Of a DNA stretch of 64,000 nucleotides, positions 44,072 through 52,776 are shown in pieces. The notes under the pieces are model-generated. The model was not told the DNA's origin. It saw only the letters and a list, made by a program, of their open reading frames with translations, and did not search any database. How positions within the stretch are numbered: the stretch's first letter is position 1; the number at the start of each line of letters is the position of its first letter. The stretch spans positions 1 through 64,000 of the forward strand of contig NZ_BMZA01000015.1 in assembly GCF_014652555.1 (NCBI RefSeq), read 5' to 3'. A program made the translations under genes and the position numbers. This DNA is from Novosphingobium colocasiae. Its GTDB lineage: Bacteria; Pseudomonadota; Alphaproteobacteria; Sphingomonadales; Sphingomonadaceae.

Positions 44072-44776
44072 ATGAATACAGAGAAAAAGCCGCGCCGGCG
44101 CAAGTCTACCCGCCTGTCTCAGGACCAGCGCGTCTCTGACATTCTTGCCGCTGCCAACGACCTGATCGACACCAAGGGCTACGAAAACGTGACGATGGTG
44201 GAGATCGCCGAGCGATCCCACATCGTCGAAGGCACGGTGTACCGCTACTTCAAGAACAAGGACGAGCTGATGCTGCGCGTGGCCGAGGACTGGCTGCGCC
44301 TGAAACTGGCCGATCTGCTGGATGTCAGCGCGCTGAACGGCACTTACAACAAGCTGCGCTACCTTATCTGGCATTCGCTCAAGGTTATTGTCAGCAAGCC
44401 GGCGGTCACCCGCTATATCATGCTCGAGGTGCGTCCGCGCGAAAGCTACAAGACCACCGAACTGTTCTCCATCAACCGCGCCTACACCAATCAGTTGCGC
44501 AAGCTGTTCGCCGATGCGATTTCCAGCGGCGAGATGAAGCGCGGTGTCCCTGAACGACTGCTGCGCGACATGGTGTTCGGCACGATCGAACACAGCACCT
44601 GGCGCTATCTGCGCGGCGAAGGCGATCTCGATGTCGATGAACTGGCCGATGAAATCGCCATGGTGGTGTTCCACGGCATGAGCGACCGCCAGCCTGTCAC
44701 CAACCCGCTGGAAGCATCGCTGGCGCGGATCGAAGCGGTGGCGGAGCGGCTGGAGAAGGCTGTTCCGGCCGGATAG
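44072..44776 (+). CDS. TetR-family transcriptional regulator
   Basis: The 234-residue protein has a basic N-terminal tail and a TetR helix-turn-helix (ILAAANDLIDTKGYENVTMV, EIAERSHIVEGTVYRYFKNK), then a helical ligand domain with no recognised substrate. Homology begins at MNTEKKPRRRKSTRLSQDQR, so I use ATG at 44072 rather than an ATG at 44033. It follows the PQQ dehydrogenase by 80 bases and is convergent with the dehydratase pair; it could regulate either neighbour or the large catabolic operon. Confidence 0.9.
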   Translation: MNTEKKPRRRKSTRLSQDQRVSDILAAANDLIDTKGYENVTMVEIAERSHIVEGTVYRYFKNKDELMLRVAEDWLRLKLADLLDVSALNGTYNKLRYLIWHSLKVIVSKPAVTRYIMLEVRPRESYKTTELFSINRAYTNQLRKLFADAISSGEMKRGVPERLLRDMVFGTIEHSTWRYLRGEGDLDVDELADEIAMVVFHGMSDRQPVTNPLEASLARIEAVAERLEKAVPAG

Positions 44777-44882
44777 GATCGGAGCGAGGCGAAAGAGCGA
44801 CTTGGCCGTCGCTGCAAACTCGTTCCCCGGCTCCGATGCGGACCGTCAGCTTTCTGATGGCGGCGCAACGTGCAGAGTCATC

Positions 44883-44916
44883 AGATGGGTCCCCGCGAAT
44901 CTGGGGGACCCATCTT
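44883..44916. terminator. Bidirectional terminator-like hairpin
   Basis: A perfect 12-bp stem, AGATGGGTCCCC (44883-44894) with GGGGACCCATCT (44904-44915), 9-base loop. It lies between the convergent TetR and dehydratase genes; only short T runs follow. Confidence 0.75.
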
Positions 44917-44984
44917 CTGGCACCGCGCCCTAAAACGCTAGAAGACAGGCCACCGCCTTAACGGACACGACGAGGCTATAGGGC

Positions 44985-46337
44985 TCAGGCCACCATCGCG
45001 CGGCGTGAATCGAGCGATTCGATCATCGCTTCGAGGCGCGTGTTCAGCAGTTCGTCCTTGTAGAACGATTCATCCGCCACATCGCCTTCAAAGAACAGTG
45101 CCGCGCGGCCATGTTTGCGGGCGGAATCGACGATCAGGTGCTGCGAGTTGGTCATGCCCCGGCACGTGCGCGAGACGTGCATGACCATTCCGTCGATCTT
45201 GAACTTGTCGCACAGCCGGTCGATCTCGCCGATCATGTACGGCGCGCCGGAATTGTTCGGGCACGCCAGGTAATTGTGCGCCATGCCCGGCACCGGATCG
45301 GCCAGGTTCACCGCCTGCGGCTCCTGCCAGAACGACATGTGCGTGTACCGTCCGGCGACGACGCAGGCGTTGTTGGCCGCGAACTTCTCCGCCAGCCAGC
45401 CGACCTTGTTCCAGTTCATCATGCCGTCGAAGAAGAAGCGGTACTTCTCATCAGGCACCGCGCCCTCGCCATCGGCGACGCGCTGGGCGATCTCGGCCTT
45501 GAGCACTTCGAAGAAATCGACGAGCCGCTGCGTGCCCGGCATGAAGTTGACGTGCGCGATCGTGACGATCCAGTCGAAGAAACTGGCCGGCGAAGGCGTT
45601 GCGGTGCACAGGTCCATCGCCTCCAGCCGCAGCTCGGCCGATTTCTTGATGTACGACATGACCTCGCTCAGCCGGTCCCAGTCATACTTGCGGCCGGTAT
45701 TTTCGGACAGGAACTCGGTCATCGCGCGCAACTGGCGCGAGACGTAAGCGACCTTGTCGTCCATCTCGCTGCCGGCAAGGTACTGCGCATCCTTGCGTCC
45801 GCCCCACAGCATCGGCACGTTGACGTGGAAGATCGGCACCCGCTTGTCGAACAGGCGATAGATCATCTCGTCCCACTGCTGGCCCGAACTGCAATAGGGA
45901 TAGGCGTTCACGATCATGTCCGGCATCGGCAACTGGCTGATCGCCATGCCGCGCGGACTTTCGGGATCGATCTTCCCGTCCTGCAGGTCCTTCTTGTCCA
46001 TCAGCGCCTGGCCGATGTGAGTGCGCGCATAGGAACACAGTTCCCGATCGTAGCCCCGCGATTCGCCCGCGCTCTGCGCATCGCCTTCGACATGGCGGGC
46101 CGCGAGATAGGCGGACCACGCCTCGCCGTGGACCCAGGCCACGTCATGCGCCTGGAAGAACGGCGGGATATAGGTGCCGTTGTACCAGACGACCTTCTTG
46201 CCGCTGTCCTTGGCCGCGAACAGGTCCGACCAGTAATCATGGACGATGCCGCTGCCGATCCGGGTGCTTTTCAGGCGGTTGGATTTGAGGGTGGGCGAAT
46301 GGACGCCGCGGGCATCACTGATATTGCTGTTCTGCAT
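44985..46337 (-). CDS. 2-hydroxyacyl-CoA dehydratase / benzoyl-CoA reductase-type subunit (long)
   Basis: The 450-residue protein belongs to the HgdB/FldB/BcrB family, whose members bind an iron-sulphur cluster and act through ketyl radicals on CoA thioesters. Cysteines typical of the family appear in RELCSYARTHIGQAL, NAYPYCSSGQQWDEMI, NNACVVAGRYTHMS and VMHVSRTCRGMTNSQHLIVD. The end FFEGDVADESFYKDELLNTR also fits. The start MQNSNISDAR is at 46337, overlapping the upstream partner gene by 23 bases. Whether the enzyme removes water or reduces a ring cannot be told. No activator ATPase (HgdC/BcrAD type) is in the window. Confidence 0.85.
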   Translation of the reverse strand: MQNSNISDARGVHSPTLKSNRLKSTRIGSGIVHDYWSDLFAAKDSGKKVVWYNGTYIPPFFQAHDVAWVHGEAWSAYLAARHVEGDAQSAGESRGYDRELCSYARTHIGQALMDKKDLQDGKIDPESPRGMAISQLPMPDMIVNAYPYCSSGQQWDEMIYRLFDKRVPIFHVNVPMLWGGRKDAQYLAGSEMDDKVAYVSRQLRAMTEFLSENTGRKYDWDRLSEVMSYIKKSAELRLEAMDLCTATPSPASFFDWIVTIAHVNFMPGTQRLVDFFEVLKAEIAQRVADGEGAVPDEKYRFFFDGMMNWNKVGWLAEKFAANNACVVAGRYTHMSFWQEPQAVNLADPVPGMAHNYLACPNNSGAPYMIGEIDRLCDKFKIDGMVMHVSRTCRGMTNSQHLIVDSARKHGRAALFFEGDVADESFYKDELLNTRLEAMIESLDSRRAMVA

Positions 46338-47523
46338 CGCTTCTCTCCACTTGCACGTGCGCGGCGGGCGGGGTGGCCGCAAGGCGACGGCGCGCCACTT
46401 CCACGAAAGTTTCCAGCCGGGTCTTGAAGGCTTCCATCGGCATGGAATCGTGTTCGGTTTCCAGCTTGAGCATCAGGATGCCTTCACGATCGCAGGCTTC
46501 CATGATTTCCGGGAAATAGTACATGTGCGGTTCGCAGAACTTGGCGACCAGCACGATCAGCCCTTTGGCTCCGGTCCGGCGAATGTCGCGAATGAGGAAG
46601 TCGTCCCAGTCGGCATCGCCATCGGCGCGGGTCGGGCACGGGACGTTGGCGTTGCGGCCGATGTACCAGTGCGCCAGCGCCGCCAGCGGTTCCTCGTCCT
46701 CGGGCACGTCGGTCGAGATGTAGCGGTAGCCGTGGTAGAGATCGTCACCGACGACGACCATCCCGGTCTGCTCCACCGCATCCAGCAGCTCCAGCTTGGG
46801 GGCCTGGCACAAGTGCCCCGAAAGGTAGACCGGCAGGCCCTGCGGTGCCGGGGGCGGGCTGGCTTCGATCTCTGCCAGCAGCGCTTCGAGCAGCGCGGTA
46901 TGTTCGGCGCGGTCCATCACCATGCTCGACTTGACGACGTGCTGCATTTCGCGCGCGGTCAGCCCGGCCCGCCCTTCGATCCGCAAGGCGTAAAGCCGGC
47001 GGATGAGCTGGCGGTTGCGGTTGAACAGGGAGATGCTGGCGCGCAGGGCATCGTCGGTGATGACGACCCCCAGCAGTTCCTCGATCTCCTGCTTAAGGTG
47101 GGCATAGACCTGCCGGGTTTCGGCAAAGGCCCAGGCCATGTCGAGCGAGGATACCGGCTGCTCGAAGATGATCGGCATGTCGGGATCGTTCCAGCGGATG
47201 ACATCGGCGGTGCCGAGCAATTGCACGCAGTGATCGCCGAACATGATGCCGTCCAGCACCTTGAACCGGCCCTTGAGCGCCTGATCGGCGACGCTGCGAT
47301 TGAAGCCGCAATAGAATGAGAAGACCGCGCCTTCACCATCGGTGATCGGGTCTTCGGCCTCCTGAATGATGATCGGCAGCGCACCGGCGGCGTGCGCGAG
47401 CTCCAGCGGGAAGTGCATCGGGAAAGAGCCGATCACGGGCCGCCCATGTTCCGCCTTCCAACGCGCCGCATAGCCCAGACTGTCCGCCCCGGCCGCCGCG
47501 AACGATTCGAGAATAGCACGCAT
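46315..47523 (-). CDS. 2-hydroxyacyl-CoA dehydratase / benzoyl-CoA reductase-type subunit (short)
   Basis: The 402-residue partner is again of the HgdB/BcrC family: GSFPMHFPLELAHAAGALPI, FSFYCGFNRSVADQALKG, MFGDHCVQLLGTADVIRW, YLSGHLCQAPKLELLDAVEQ, VVVGDDLYHGYRYIS and LIVLVAKFCEPHMYYFPEI contain the expected cysteines and the CoA-binding pattern. Two subunits encoded together with a 23-base overlap imply a heterodimeric enzyme. It is the first gene of its operon, driven from the AT-rich spacer at 47524-47940. Such enzymes are oxygen-sensitive in anaerobes, so their presence with a P450 is unusual. Confidence 0.85.
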   Translation of the reverse strand: MRAILESFAAAGADSLGYAARWKAEHGRPVIGSFPMHFPLELAHAAGALPIIIQEAEDPITDGEGAVFSFYCGFNRSVADQALKGRFKVLDGIMFGDHCVQLLGTADVIRWNDPDMPIIFEQPVSSLDMAWAFAETRQVYAHLKQEIEELLGVVITDDALRASISLFNRNRQLIRRLYALRIEGRAGLTAREMQHVVKSSMVMDRAEHTALLEALLAEIEASPPPAPQGLPVYLSGHLCQAPKLELLDAVEQTGMVVVGDDLYHGYRYISTDVPEDEEPLAALAHWYIGRNANVPCPTRADGDADWDDFLIRDIRRTGAKGLIVLVAKFCEPHMYYFPEIMEACDREGILMLKLETEHDSMPMEAFKTRLETFVEVARRRLAATPPAAHVQVERSDAEQQYQ

Positions 47524-47940
47524 TTGCGCTGATTTTCCTCATTCAACAGAATTCGCAGTTGGCATTGAACCATTCCCACCGCATAAGTCAAGCCCATTTA
47601 AGTTTGATAAATTCCCTGCACTAACCCCTCGAATCGTAATCTATATATATGATTTATATATCTTTTTATATACCGAGTATTGAATGAATGACCCTCATCA
47701 TTGATGATAACCACGCATACCAAGCGCACCCGCAACACCACCGGCCGCAGCGCCAGCCGGAACGAGACTCGCGAATTGATGAGGTTGGTTCATAAGAAAG
47801 CACATAAATCGCGCTCATCAACCTGTGTGAAAAATCTATCACATTGATTTTAAATGGTTTAAAATAATTTGCGTCTCACTCATAAAATTTCTAGAAAATG
47901 GATCAACGAGGAAGGCTTAAAGCCCAGAGAGAGGAACGTC
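47524..47940. promoter_or_regulatory. AT-rich 417-base divergent control region of the catabolic island
   Basis: This is the most AT-rich stretch of the window (e.g. CTATATATATGATTTATATA at 47641). It holds a palindrome TCATCA-T-TGATGA (47695-47707) and an inverted pair TTGATGAG (47776-47783) / CTCATCAA (47814-47821), all built on the same TCATCAA theme, which suggests a dimeric regulator such as the TetR at 44 kb. A 47-codon frame (47704-47847) is present but unsupported. Promoters for the dehydratase pair and for the long plus-strand operon must lie here. Confidence 0.6.
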
Positions 47941-48735
47941 GTGAGCCCCGCCAGTCCGTCTGCATTCGCGTTTTCAGAAGCCGTCGCCGTGATCGTCGGT
48001 GGCACGGCCGGAGTTGGCCTGGCTGCGGCGCGCAAGTTCATCGAAGCAGGCGTGCGCCGGATCGCCATCGTCGGGCGCAATGCCGAACGCGGCGAAGCGG
48101 CTGCGGCATCGCTGCGCGAACTGCCGGGCGGTGCGCAGGTGCTGTTCATTGCCGCCGATGCCAACCGCGCTGGCGAAGCGCAGCGCATCGTCGCGGGCAC
48201 GGTCGACCGTTTCGGCACGATCGACATCCTGCTCAATTCCACCGTCGGCACCGCAGGACCGCAACTGCTCAAAGACATCCCGGCCAATGAACTGGAAGCG
48301 ATCCTTGTCCAGCAGGCGATGGGCCCGATCCTGATGAGCCACGCCGTCCTGCCGACAATGATCGACGGCGGACGCGGGGTGATCCTCAACATCGCGTCGG
48401 ATGCGGCAAAGCTTGCGACCCCCGGTGAATCGGTGATCGGCGCGGCGATGGCGGCGATCGTGATGTTCACCCGTACCCTCGCGATCGAGGCCAAGCGCAA
48501 CAATATCCGCGCCAACGCCCTCACCCCGTCGCTGATCCAGGGCACGCTCACACATGCACGCATGCAGGAAAACGAGTTTTCCCAGAAGCTGTTCGCGAAA
48601 GCCGCCAAGATGGCGCACCTGGGCGTTGCCGAAGCGGACGACCTGGCCGATCTCGCCGTCTTCCTGGCCAGCCCGCAGGCCGCCAAGATTACCGGTCAGG
48701 CGATCAGCGCCAATGGCGGGATCTCTGCGGCATGA
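47941..48735 (+). CDS. SDR-fold protein lacking the YxxxK catalytic motif
   Basis: The 264-residue product has the Rossmann part of short-chain dehydrogenases (IVGGTAGVGLAAARKFIEAG, NSTVGTAGPQLL). In the active-site stretch NIASDAAKLATPGESVIGAA the Tyr and Lys of YxxxK are replaced by Ile and Met (IGAAM), while the Ser remains. It may be a non-redox member, an enoyl reductase-like enzyme or a binding partner. The start is GTG at 47941 after AGAGAGGAACG. It is the first gene of the plus-strand operon and overlaps the next SDR by four bases. Confidence 0.85.
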   Translation: MSPASPSAFAFSEAVAVIVGGTAGVGLAAARKFIEAGVRRIAIVGRNAERGEAAAASLRELPGGAQVLFIAADANRAGEAQRIVAGTVDRFGTIDILLNSTVGTAGPQLLKDIPANELEAILVQQAMGPILMSHAVLPTMIDGGRGVILNIASDAAKLATPGESVIGAAMAAIVMFTRTLAIEAKRNNIRANALTPSLIQGTLTHARMQENEFSQKLFAKAAKMAHLGVAEADDLADLAVFLASPQAAKITGQAISANGGISAA

Positions 48736-49541
48736 GCGCGGGCAACACCGGCTGCCGCCGTCTCGAAGGGCGCAAGGCCGTCGTCACCGGCGGCGGTAGC
48801 GGAATCGGTCGCGCCTCGGCGCTGCGCTTCGCGTCGGAAGGTGCCGAAGTGTTCGTCACCGGGCGCACGCAGGACAATATCGCCGAAACCGCCGAAATGA
48901 TCCGCGCGGCCGGCGGCGTCGCCCACTTCCACGTCTGCGACGTGACGGTGGAGGATGATGTTGCGGCGATGAGCGTGAAGGCGCGCGAAACGCTGGGCAC
49001 CTACGAAATCCTGTTCGCCAACGCCGGCAACACCGATTCCATGGCCTCCCTGTTCGACCAGACGGTGGAACAATGGGATCACTCTTGGCGCGGCAACGTG
49101 ATCTCGGCCTTCCTGACCCTGAAGCATTGCGGCCCGGTGCTGCGCGATGCCGGCAAGGGTTCGATCATCCTGATGAGTTCGGCCGGATCGCTGCGCGCCA
49201 ACGCCGGGACCATCGCCTATGGCTGCGCCAAGGCGGCGGTGAACATGCTGGCGATGGGCGCCGCCAACGCCTTTCGCGGCACCCAGGTGCGCGTGAATGC
49301 GATCGCTTCGGGACTGGTCGAGACCAAGCTTACCAAATCCGCCTTCGACTATGCCCGCAACAAGGGCGTCGAACACAAGATGGGCGGCATCACTCCGCTT
49401 CGCCGCACCGGAATGCTGGAGGAGGCCGCCGGCGTGGCCGCGTTCCTCGCCAGCGACGACAGCGGCTTCATCACCGGCCAGGTCATCGCCGCTGACGGCG
49501 GCCTGAGCAGCACCCACCCCTTCGGCAAGGTAGACCTCTGA
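48732..49541 (+). CDS. SDR-family oxidoreductase, canonical
   Basis: The 269-residue enzyme has TGGGSGIGRASALRFASEGA, ANAGNTDSM, and a complete catalytic set in LMSSAGSLRANAGTIAYGCA (Ser, Tyr and, four residues later, Lys). It is probably an NAD(P)-dependent alcohol or hydroxyacyl-CoA dehydrogenase of the cluster; substrate unknown. It overlaps the non-canonical SDR gene by four bases and may form a heteromeric enzyme with it (inference). The next gene starts 39 bases later. Confidence 0.9.
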   Translation: MSAGNTGCRRLEGRKAVVTGGGSGIGRASALRFASEGAEVFVTGRTQDNIAETAEMIRAAGGVAHFHVCDVTVEDDVAAMSVKARETLGTYEILFANAGNTDSMASLFDQTVEQWDHSWRGNVISAFLTLKHCGPVLRDAGKGSIILMSSAGSLRANAGTIAYGCAKAAVNMLAMGAANAFRGTQVRVNAIASGLVETKLTKSAFDYARNKGVEHKMGGITPLRRTGMLEEAAGVAAFLASDDSGFITGQVIAADGGLSSTHPFGKVDL

Positions 49542-49580
49542 AACCGGGGCGTCGCCACAGGAAGGCAAAGAGAGTTAGAC

Positions 49581-50837
49581 ATGGATTTTGAACTGCCCGC
49601 CGAAATCACCGCCAAGCTGGCCGAGATCGATGCGTTCAACGAACGCGAGATCAAGCCGCTCGAGCGCGAGAATATCCAGTTCTTCGACCACCGCCGCGAA
49701 CATGCCCGCACCGACTGGGATCGCGATGGCCAGCCGCGCGAGGAATGGAACGATCTTATCGCCGAAATGGAACGCCGCGCCGATGCCGCCGGCTTCCTGC
49801 GGCTTGGCCTGTCGAAGGACATTCCCGGCGGCGGTGGTGCCTCCAACCTGATGATCGCCGCGATCCGCGAGCACATGGCGGGCCAGGGCCTGCAGCTTGC
49901 GAACGACCTGCAGGACGAAAGCTCGGTTGTCGGCAACTTCCCGATCGTGCCGGTGCTTCACGAATACGGAACGCCCGAGCAGAAGCAGTACATCGAAGGC
50001 ATCATCGGGCGGAAGAACCACCTCGCCTTCGCGCTGACCGAGCCCGACCATGGCAGCGACGCGACCCATATCGAGACGACCGCCGTTCGCGAGGGCGACC
50101 AGTGGGTCATCAACGGCCAGAAGCGCTACAACAGCCAGGTCTATCGCGCCAAGGCCGACCTGATCTTCGCGCGCACCTCGGGCAAGGCCGGCGATGCCGA
50201 TGGCATCACCGCGTTCATCGTCCCGATGAGCACGCCGGGGATCGACATCCTCTACAATCACTGGACCTTCAACATGCCCAGCGACCACCCCGAGGTGGGC
50301 CTGAAGGGCGTGCGCGTGGGTGACGAGGCGATCTTGGGCGGGCTTGGCAAGGGGCTCTACATCGCCCAGCGCTTCGTCCACGAGAACCGCATCCGCCAGG
50401 CGGCCGCCAGCACCGGCGCGGCGCGCTACTGCATCCAGCAGGCGGTGAAGTACGCCAACGAGCGCAAGGTGTTCGGACAATCTTTGTCGAAGAACCAGAT
50501 CATCCAGTTCCAGCTCGCCGAGCTCTATGCCGAGGTCGAGATGCTGCGCAACTTCGTGTTCCGCACCGCCTGGGAGATGGATCGCCGTTCGCCGCTGGAA
50601 ATCAGCGACAAGGTTTCGATCTGCAACTTCAAGGCCAACCGCCTCGTCTGCCAGGCGGCCGACCGGGCGATCCAGGTCCACGGCGGCATGGGCTACACCC
50701 GCGCCTATCCGTTCGAGCACATCTATCGCCACCACCGCCGCTACAGGATCACCGAAGGCTCGGAAGAGATCCAGATCCGCCGGGTCGCGCAGTACCTGTT
50801 CGGCTTCGGCAAGGCCAAGGGGACCGCGCGTGGCTGA
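49581..50837 (+). CDS. Acyl-CoA dehydrogenase family protein (ACAD10/11-like length)
   Basis: The 418-residue flavoenzyme desaturates a CoA thioester at C2-C3 and passes electrons to ETF. LAFALTEPDHGSDATHIETT is the FAD/substrate motif, RYCIQQAVKYANERKVFGQS and QVHGGMGYTRAYPFEHIYRH are standard, and EGSEEIQIRRVAQYLFGFGK ends it. Together with the kinase-like protein directly downstream (8-base overlap) it mirrors the two halves of mammalian ACAD10/11, which act on 4-hydroxyacyl-CoA. A similar role here is inferred. SD: GGAAGGCAAAGAG. Confidence 0.92.
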   Translation: MDFELPAEITAKLAEIDAFNEREIKPLERENIQFFDHRREHARTDWDRDGQPREEWNDLIAEMERRADAAGFLRLGLSKDIPGGGGASNLMIAAIREHMAGQGLQLANDLQDESSVVGNFPIVPVLHEYGTPEQKQYIEGIIGRKNHLAFALTEPDHGSDATHIETTAVREGDQWVINGQKRYNSQVYRAKADLIFARTSGKAGDADGITAFIVPMSTPGIDILYNHWTFNMPSDHPEVGLKGVRVGDEAILGGLGKGLYIAQRFVHENRIRQAAASTGAARYCIQQAVKYANERKVFGQSLSKNQIIQFQLAELYAEVEMLRNFVFRTAWEMDRRSPLEISDKVSICNFKANRLVCQAADRAIQVHGGMGYTRAYPFEHIYRHHRRYRITEGSEEIQIRRVAQYLFGFGKAKGTARG

Positions 50838-51894
50838 TGCGGCGGCCATCGCTGTCGAGGAAGCGGGGCGCTCCGGCGTGCCCGGCCTTGACGGCGTGGC
50901 CCTTGCCAACTGGCTGGCGGCGCGGCTGCCCGAAGCGACGGGCGGGGTGGAGATCGCCCCGGCCGCCGGCGGCATGTCCAACCCGACGTTCTTCATCACT
51001 TGCGGCGAACGCCGGCTGGTGCTGCGCAAGAAGCCACCGGTCGTGCTGTCGCCCGCCGCGCACCGGATCGACCGCGAATACCGCCTGCTCGTGGCCTTTG
51101 CCGGCTCGGACGTGCGGGCCCCGGCCCCGGTGCTCTACTGCGATGATGCCTCCGTGATCGGCACCGAGTTCTACCTGATGGAGCGGCTCGAGGGCGTCGT
51201 CAGCCATGACTATGCCTTACCCGGCCTCGATGCTGCAGCGCGCCGGGCTGCTTATCCGGCGATGGCCGGTGCGCTCGCGGCGATCCACCGGTTCGACTGG
51301 CAGGCCGCCGGGCTCGGCGATTTCGGCAAGCCCGGCAACTACTTCGCGCGCCAGATCGATGGCTGGTCGCGCCAGTGGCAGCAGTTCGCGATTACGGACA
51401 ATCCGGCAGTCGATCGGCTGGAAGCATGGCTGCGCGCCGAACTGCCCGAGGATGATGGCTGCGCCACGATCGCCCATGGCGATTTTCGCGCCGCCAACGT
51501 GATGTTCCGGCCTGACGGTTCGGTTTCCGGCGTTTTCGACTGGGAACTGTCCACCATCGGCCACCCCCTGGCAGACCTTGGGTTCTGCCTGCAGGGATGG
51601 TTCCTTGCGCCGGACGAGAACGGCGGCGTTGCCGGGCTCGACCTGCCGGCGCTCGGCATTCCGACGGCGTCCGAATTCGTGGCCGCATACTATGCCGCCG
51701 CACCGGAAATGCCGCGGCTGACCGCCTTCCACGTCGCTTTCGCCATGTACCGCGCCGCAGTCGGCGTTTCGGGCGTGGCAGTGCGCGCCCGCAGCGGCGC
51801 GGTTCCCGATCCCGCCGCCTCGGCCGAGGCCAGCCGTTTCGCGCAGGCCTACGCCCGAGCCGGCCTTCACGCCATCGACAGCGGAGAATTCTGA
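50830..51894 (+). CDS. APH-type phosphotransferase (ACAD10/11 N-terminal-like)
   Basis: The 354-residue protein has an aminoglycoside-phosphotransferase/choline-kinase fold: GGMSNPTFFITCGERRLVLR, CATIAHGDFRAANVMFRPDG with the catalytic HGDF, and VFDWELSTIGHPLADLGFCL with the metal Asp. In ACAD10/11 proteins the same domain phosphorylates 4-hydroxyacyl-CoA before elimination. Its gene overlaps the acyl-CoA dehydrogenase gene by eight bases, so a joint kinase-dehydrogenase route for a 4-hydroxyacyl-CoA is a fair guess. Start GTG at 50830. Confidence 0.88.
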   Translation: MADAAAIAVEEAGRSGVPGLDGVALANWLAARLPEATGGVEIAPAAGGMSNPTFFITCGERRLVLRKKPPVVLSPAAHRIDREYRLLVAFAGSDVRAPAPVLYCDDASVIGTEFYLMERLEGVVSHDYALPGLDAAARRAAYPAMAGALAAIHRFDWQAAGLGDFGKPGNYFARQIDGWSRQWQQFAITDNPAVDRLEAWLRAELPEDDGCATIAHGDFRAANVMFRPDGSVSGVFDWELSTIGHPLADLGFCLQGWFLAPDENGGVAGLDLPALGIPTASEFVAAYYAAAPEMPRLTAFHVAFAMYRAAVGVSGVAVRARSGAVPDPAASAEASRFAQAYARAGLHAIDSGEF

Positions 51895-51897
51895 AGC

Positions 51898-52776
51898 ATG
51901 CCGTACAATTCCGTGTTCCGCCCCGATCTGTTCGCCGGCCAGACCATCATGGTGACCGGCGGCGGCAGCGGCATCGGCCGGTGCCTGGCGCACGAGCTGG
52001 TCTCGCTGGGGGCGCAAGTGGTGATCCTGGGCCGCAATGCCGAGAAGCTTGACACCGTGGCCGGCGAGATCCGCGAGGATGGCGGCGATGTCGCGACGCA
52101 GGTGTGCGACATTCGCGACGAGGAAAGCGTGATCGCCGCGATCGAGGCGACGCTGGCGCGGTTCGGCCGGATCGACGGTCTCGTCAACAATGCCGGCGGG
52201 CAATACCGCACGCCGATGAACACCATCTCGACGCGCGGCTTCGAGGCGGTGGTGCGCAACAACCTGACCGGCGGGTTCATCTTCATGCGCGAGGTGTTCA
52301 ACCGCTGGATGGCCGACAACGGCGGCGCGATCGTCAACATGATCGCCGACATCTGGAACGGATGGCCCGACTTCGCCCACTCCGGCGCGGCGCGTGGCGG
52401 TATGTGGACGCTGACGGAAAGCGCCGCGTGCGAATGGGCGGCCAACGGCGTGCGGGTGAACGCGGTGGCACCGGGCGGCATCGCCTCCTCCGGGTTCGAT
52501 ACCTATGCGCCGGAAATTCAGCACAAGCTGTTCGAGTATACCCGTCGCGTGCCCCAGCAACGCTTCGGCACCGAGGCGGAAGTGGCCGCCGCGATCACGT
52601 ATCTGCTTTCGCCCGCCGCCGCCTACATCACCGGCTCGTGCATCCGCGTCGATGGCGGCGCGCCCAACGCGCGCCAGACCTGGACGCTGGCCGAAAGCGA
52701 TCGCAACGCGCCTTACGAAGGCTTCCATCGCGCGAAAATGCCGGAAGTGCTCAAGCGCGGGCCGGGAGGCGCGTGA
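51898..52776 (+). CDS. PECR-like SDR, probable trans-2-enoyl-CoA reductase
   Basis: The 292-residue protein starts with VTGGGSGIGRCLAHELVSLG and NNAGGQYRTPMNTIS. In the active-site stretch, NMIADIWNGWPDFAHSGAAR and GGMWTLTESAACEWAANGVR match peroxisomal trans-2-enoyl-CoA reductase and dienoyl-CoA reductase rather than the usual YxxxK SDRs: the Tyr position is not conserved. The product is probably an NADPH-dependent enoyl-CoA reductase; the direction in vivo is unknown. It begins three bases after the kinase-like gene and ends overlapping the acyl-CoA synthetase start by one base (TGATG). Confidence 0.86.
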   Translation: MPYNSVFRPDLFAGQTIMVTGGGSGIGRCLAHELVSLGAQVVILGRNAEKLDTVAGEIREDGGDVATQVCDIRDEESVIAAIEATLARFGRIDGLVNNAGGQYRTPMNTISTRGFEAVVRNNLTGGFIFMREVFNRWMADNGGAIVNMIADIWNGWPDFAHSGAARGGMWTLTESAACEWAANGVRVNAVAPGGIASSGFDTYAPEIQHKLFEYTRRVPQQRFGTEAEVAAAITYLLSPAAAYITGSCIRVDGGAPNARQTWTLAESDRNAPYEGFHRAKMPEVLKRGPGGA

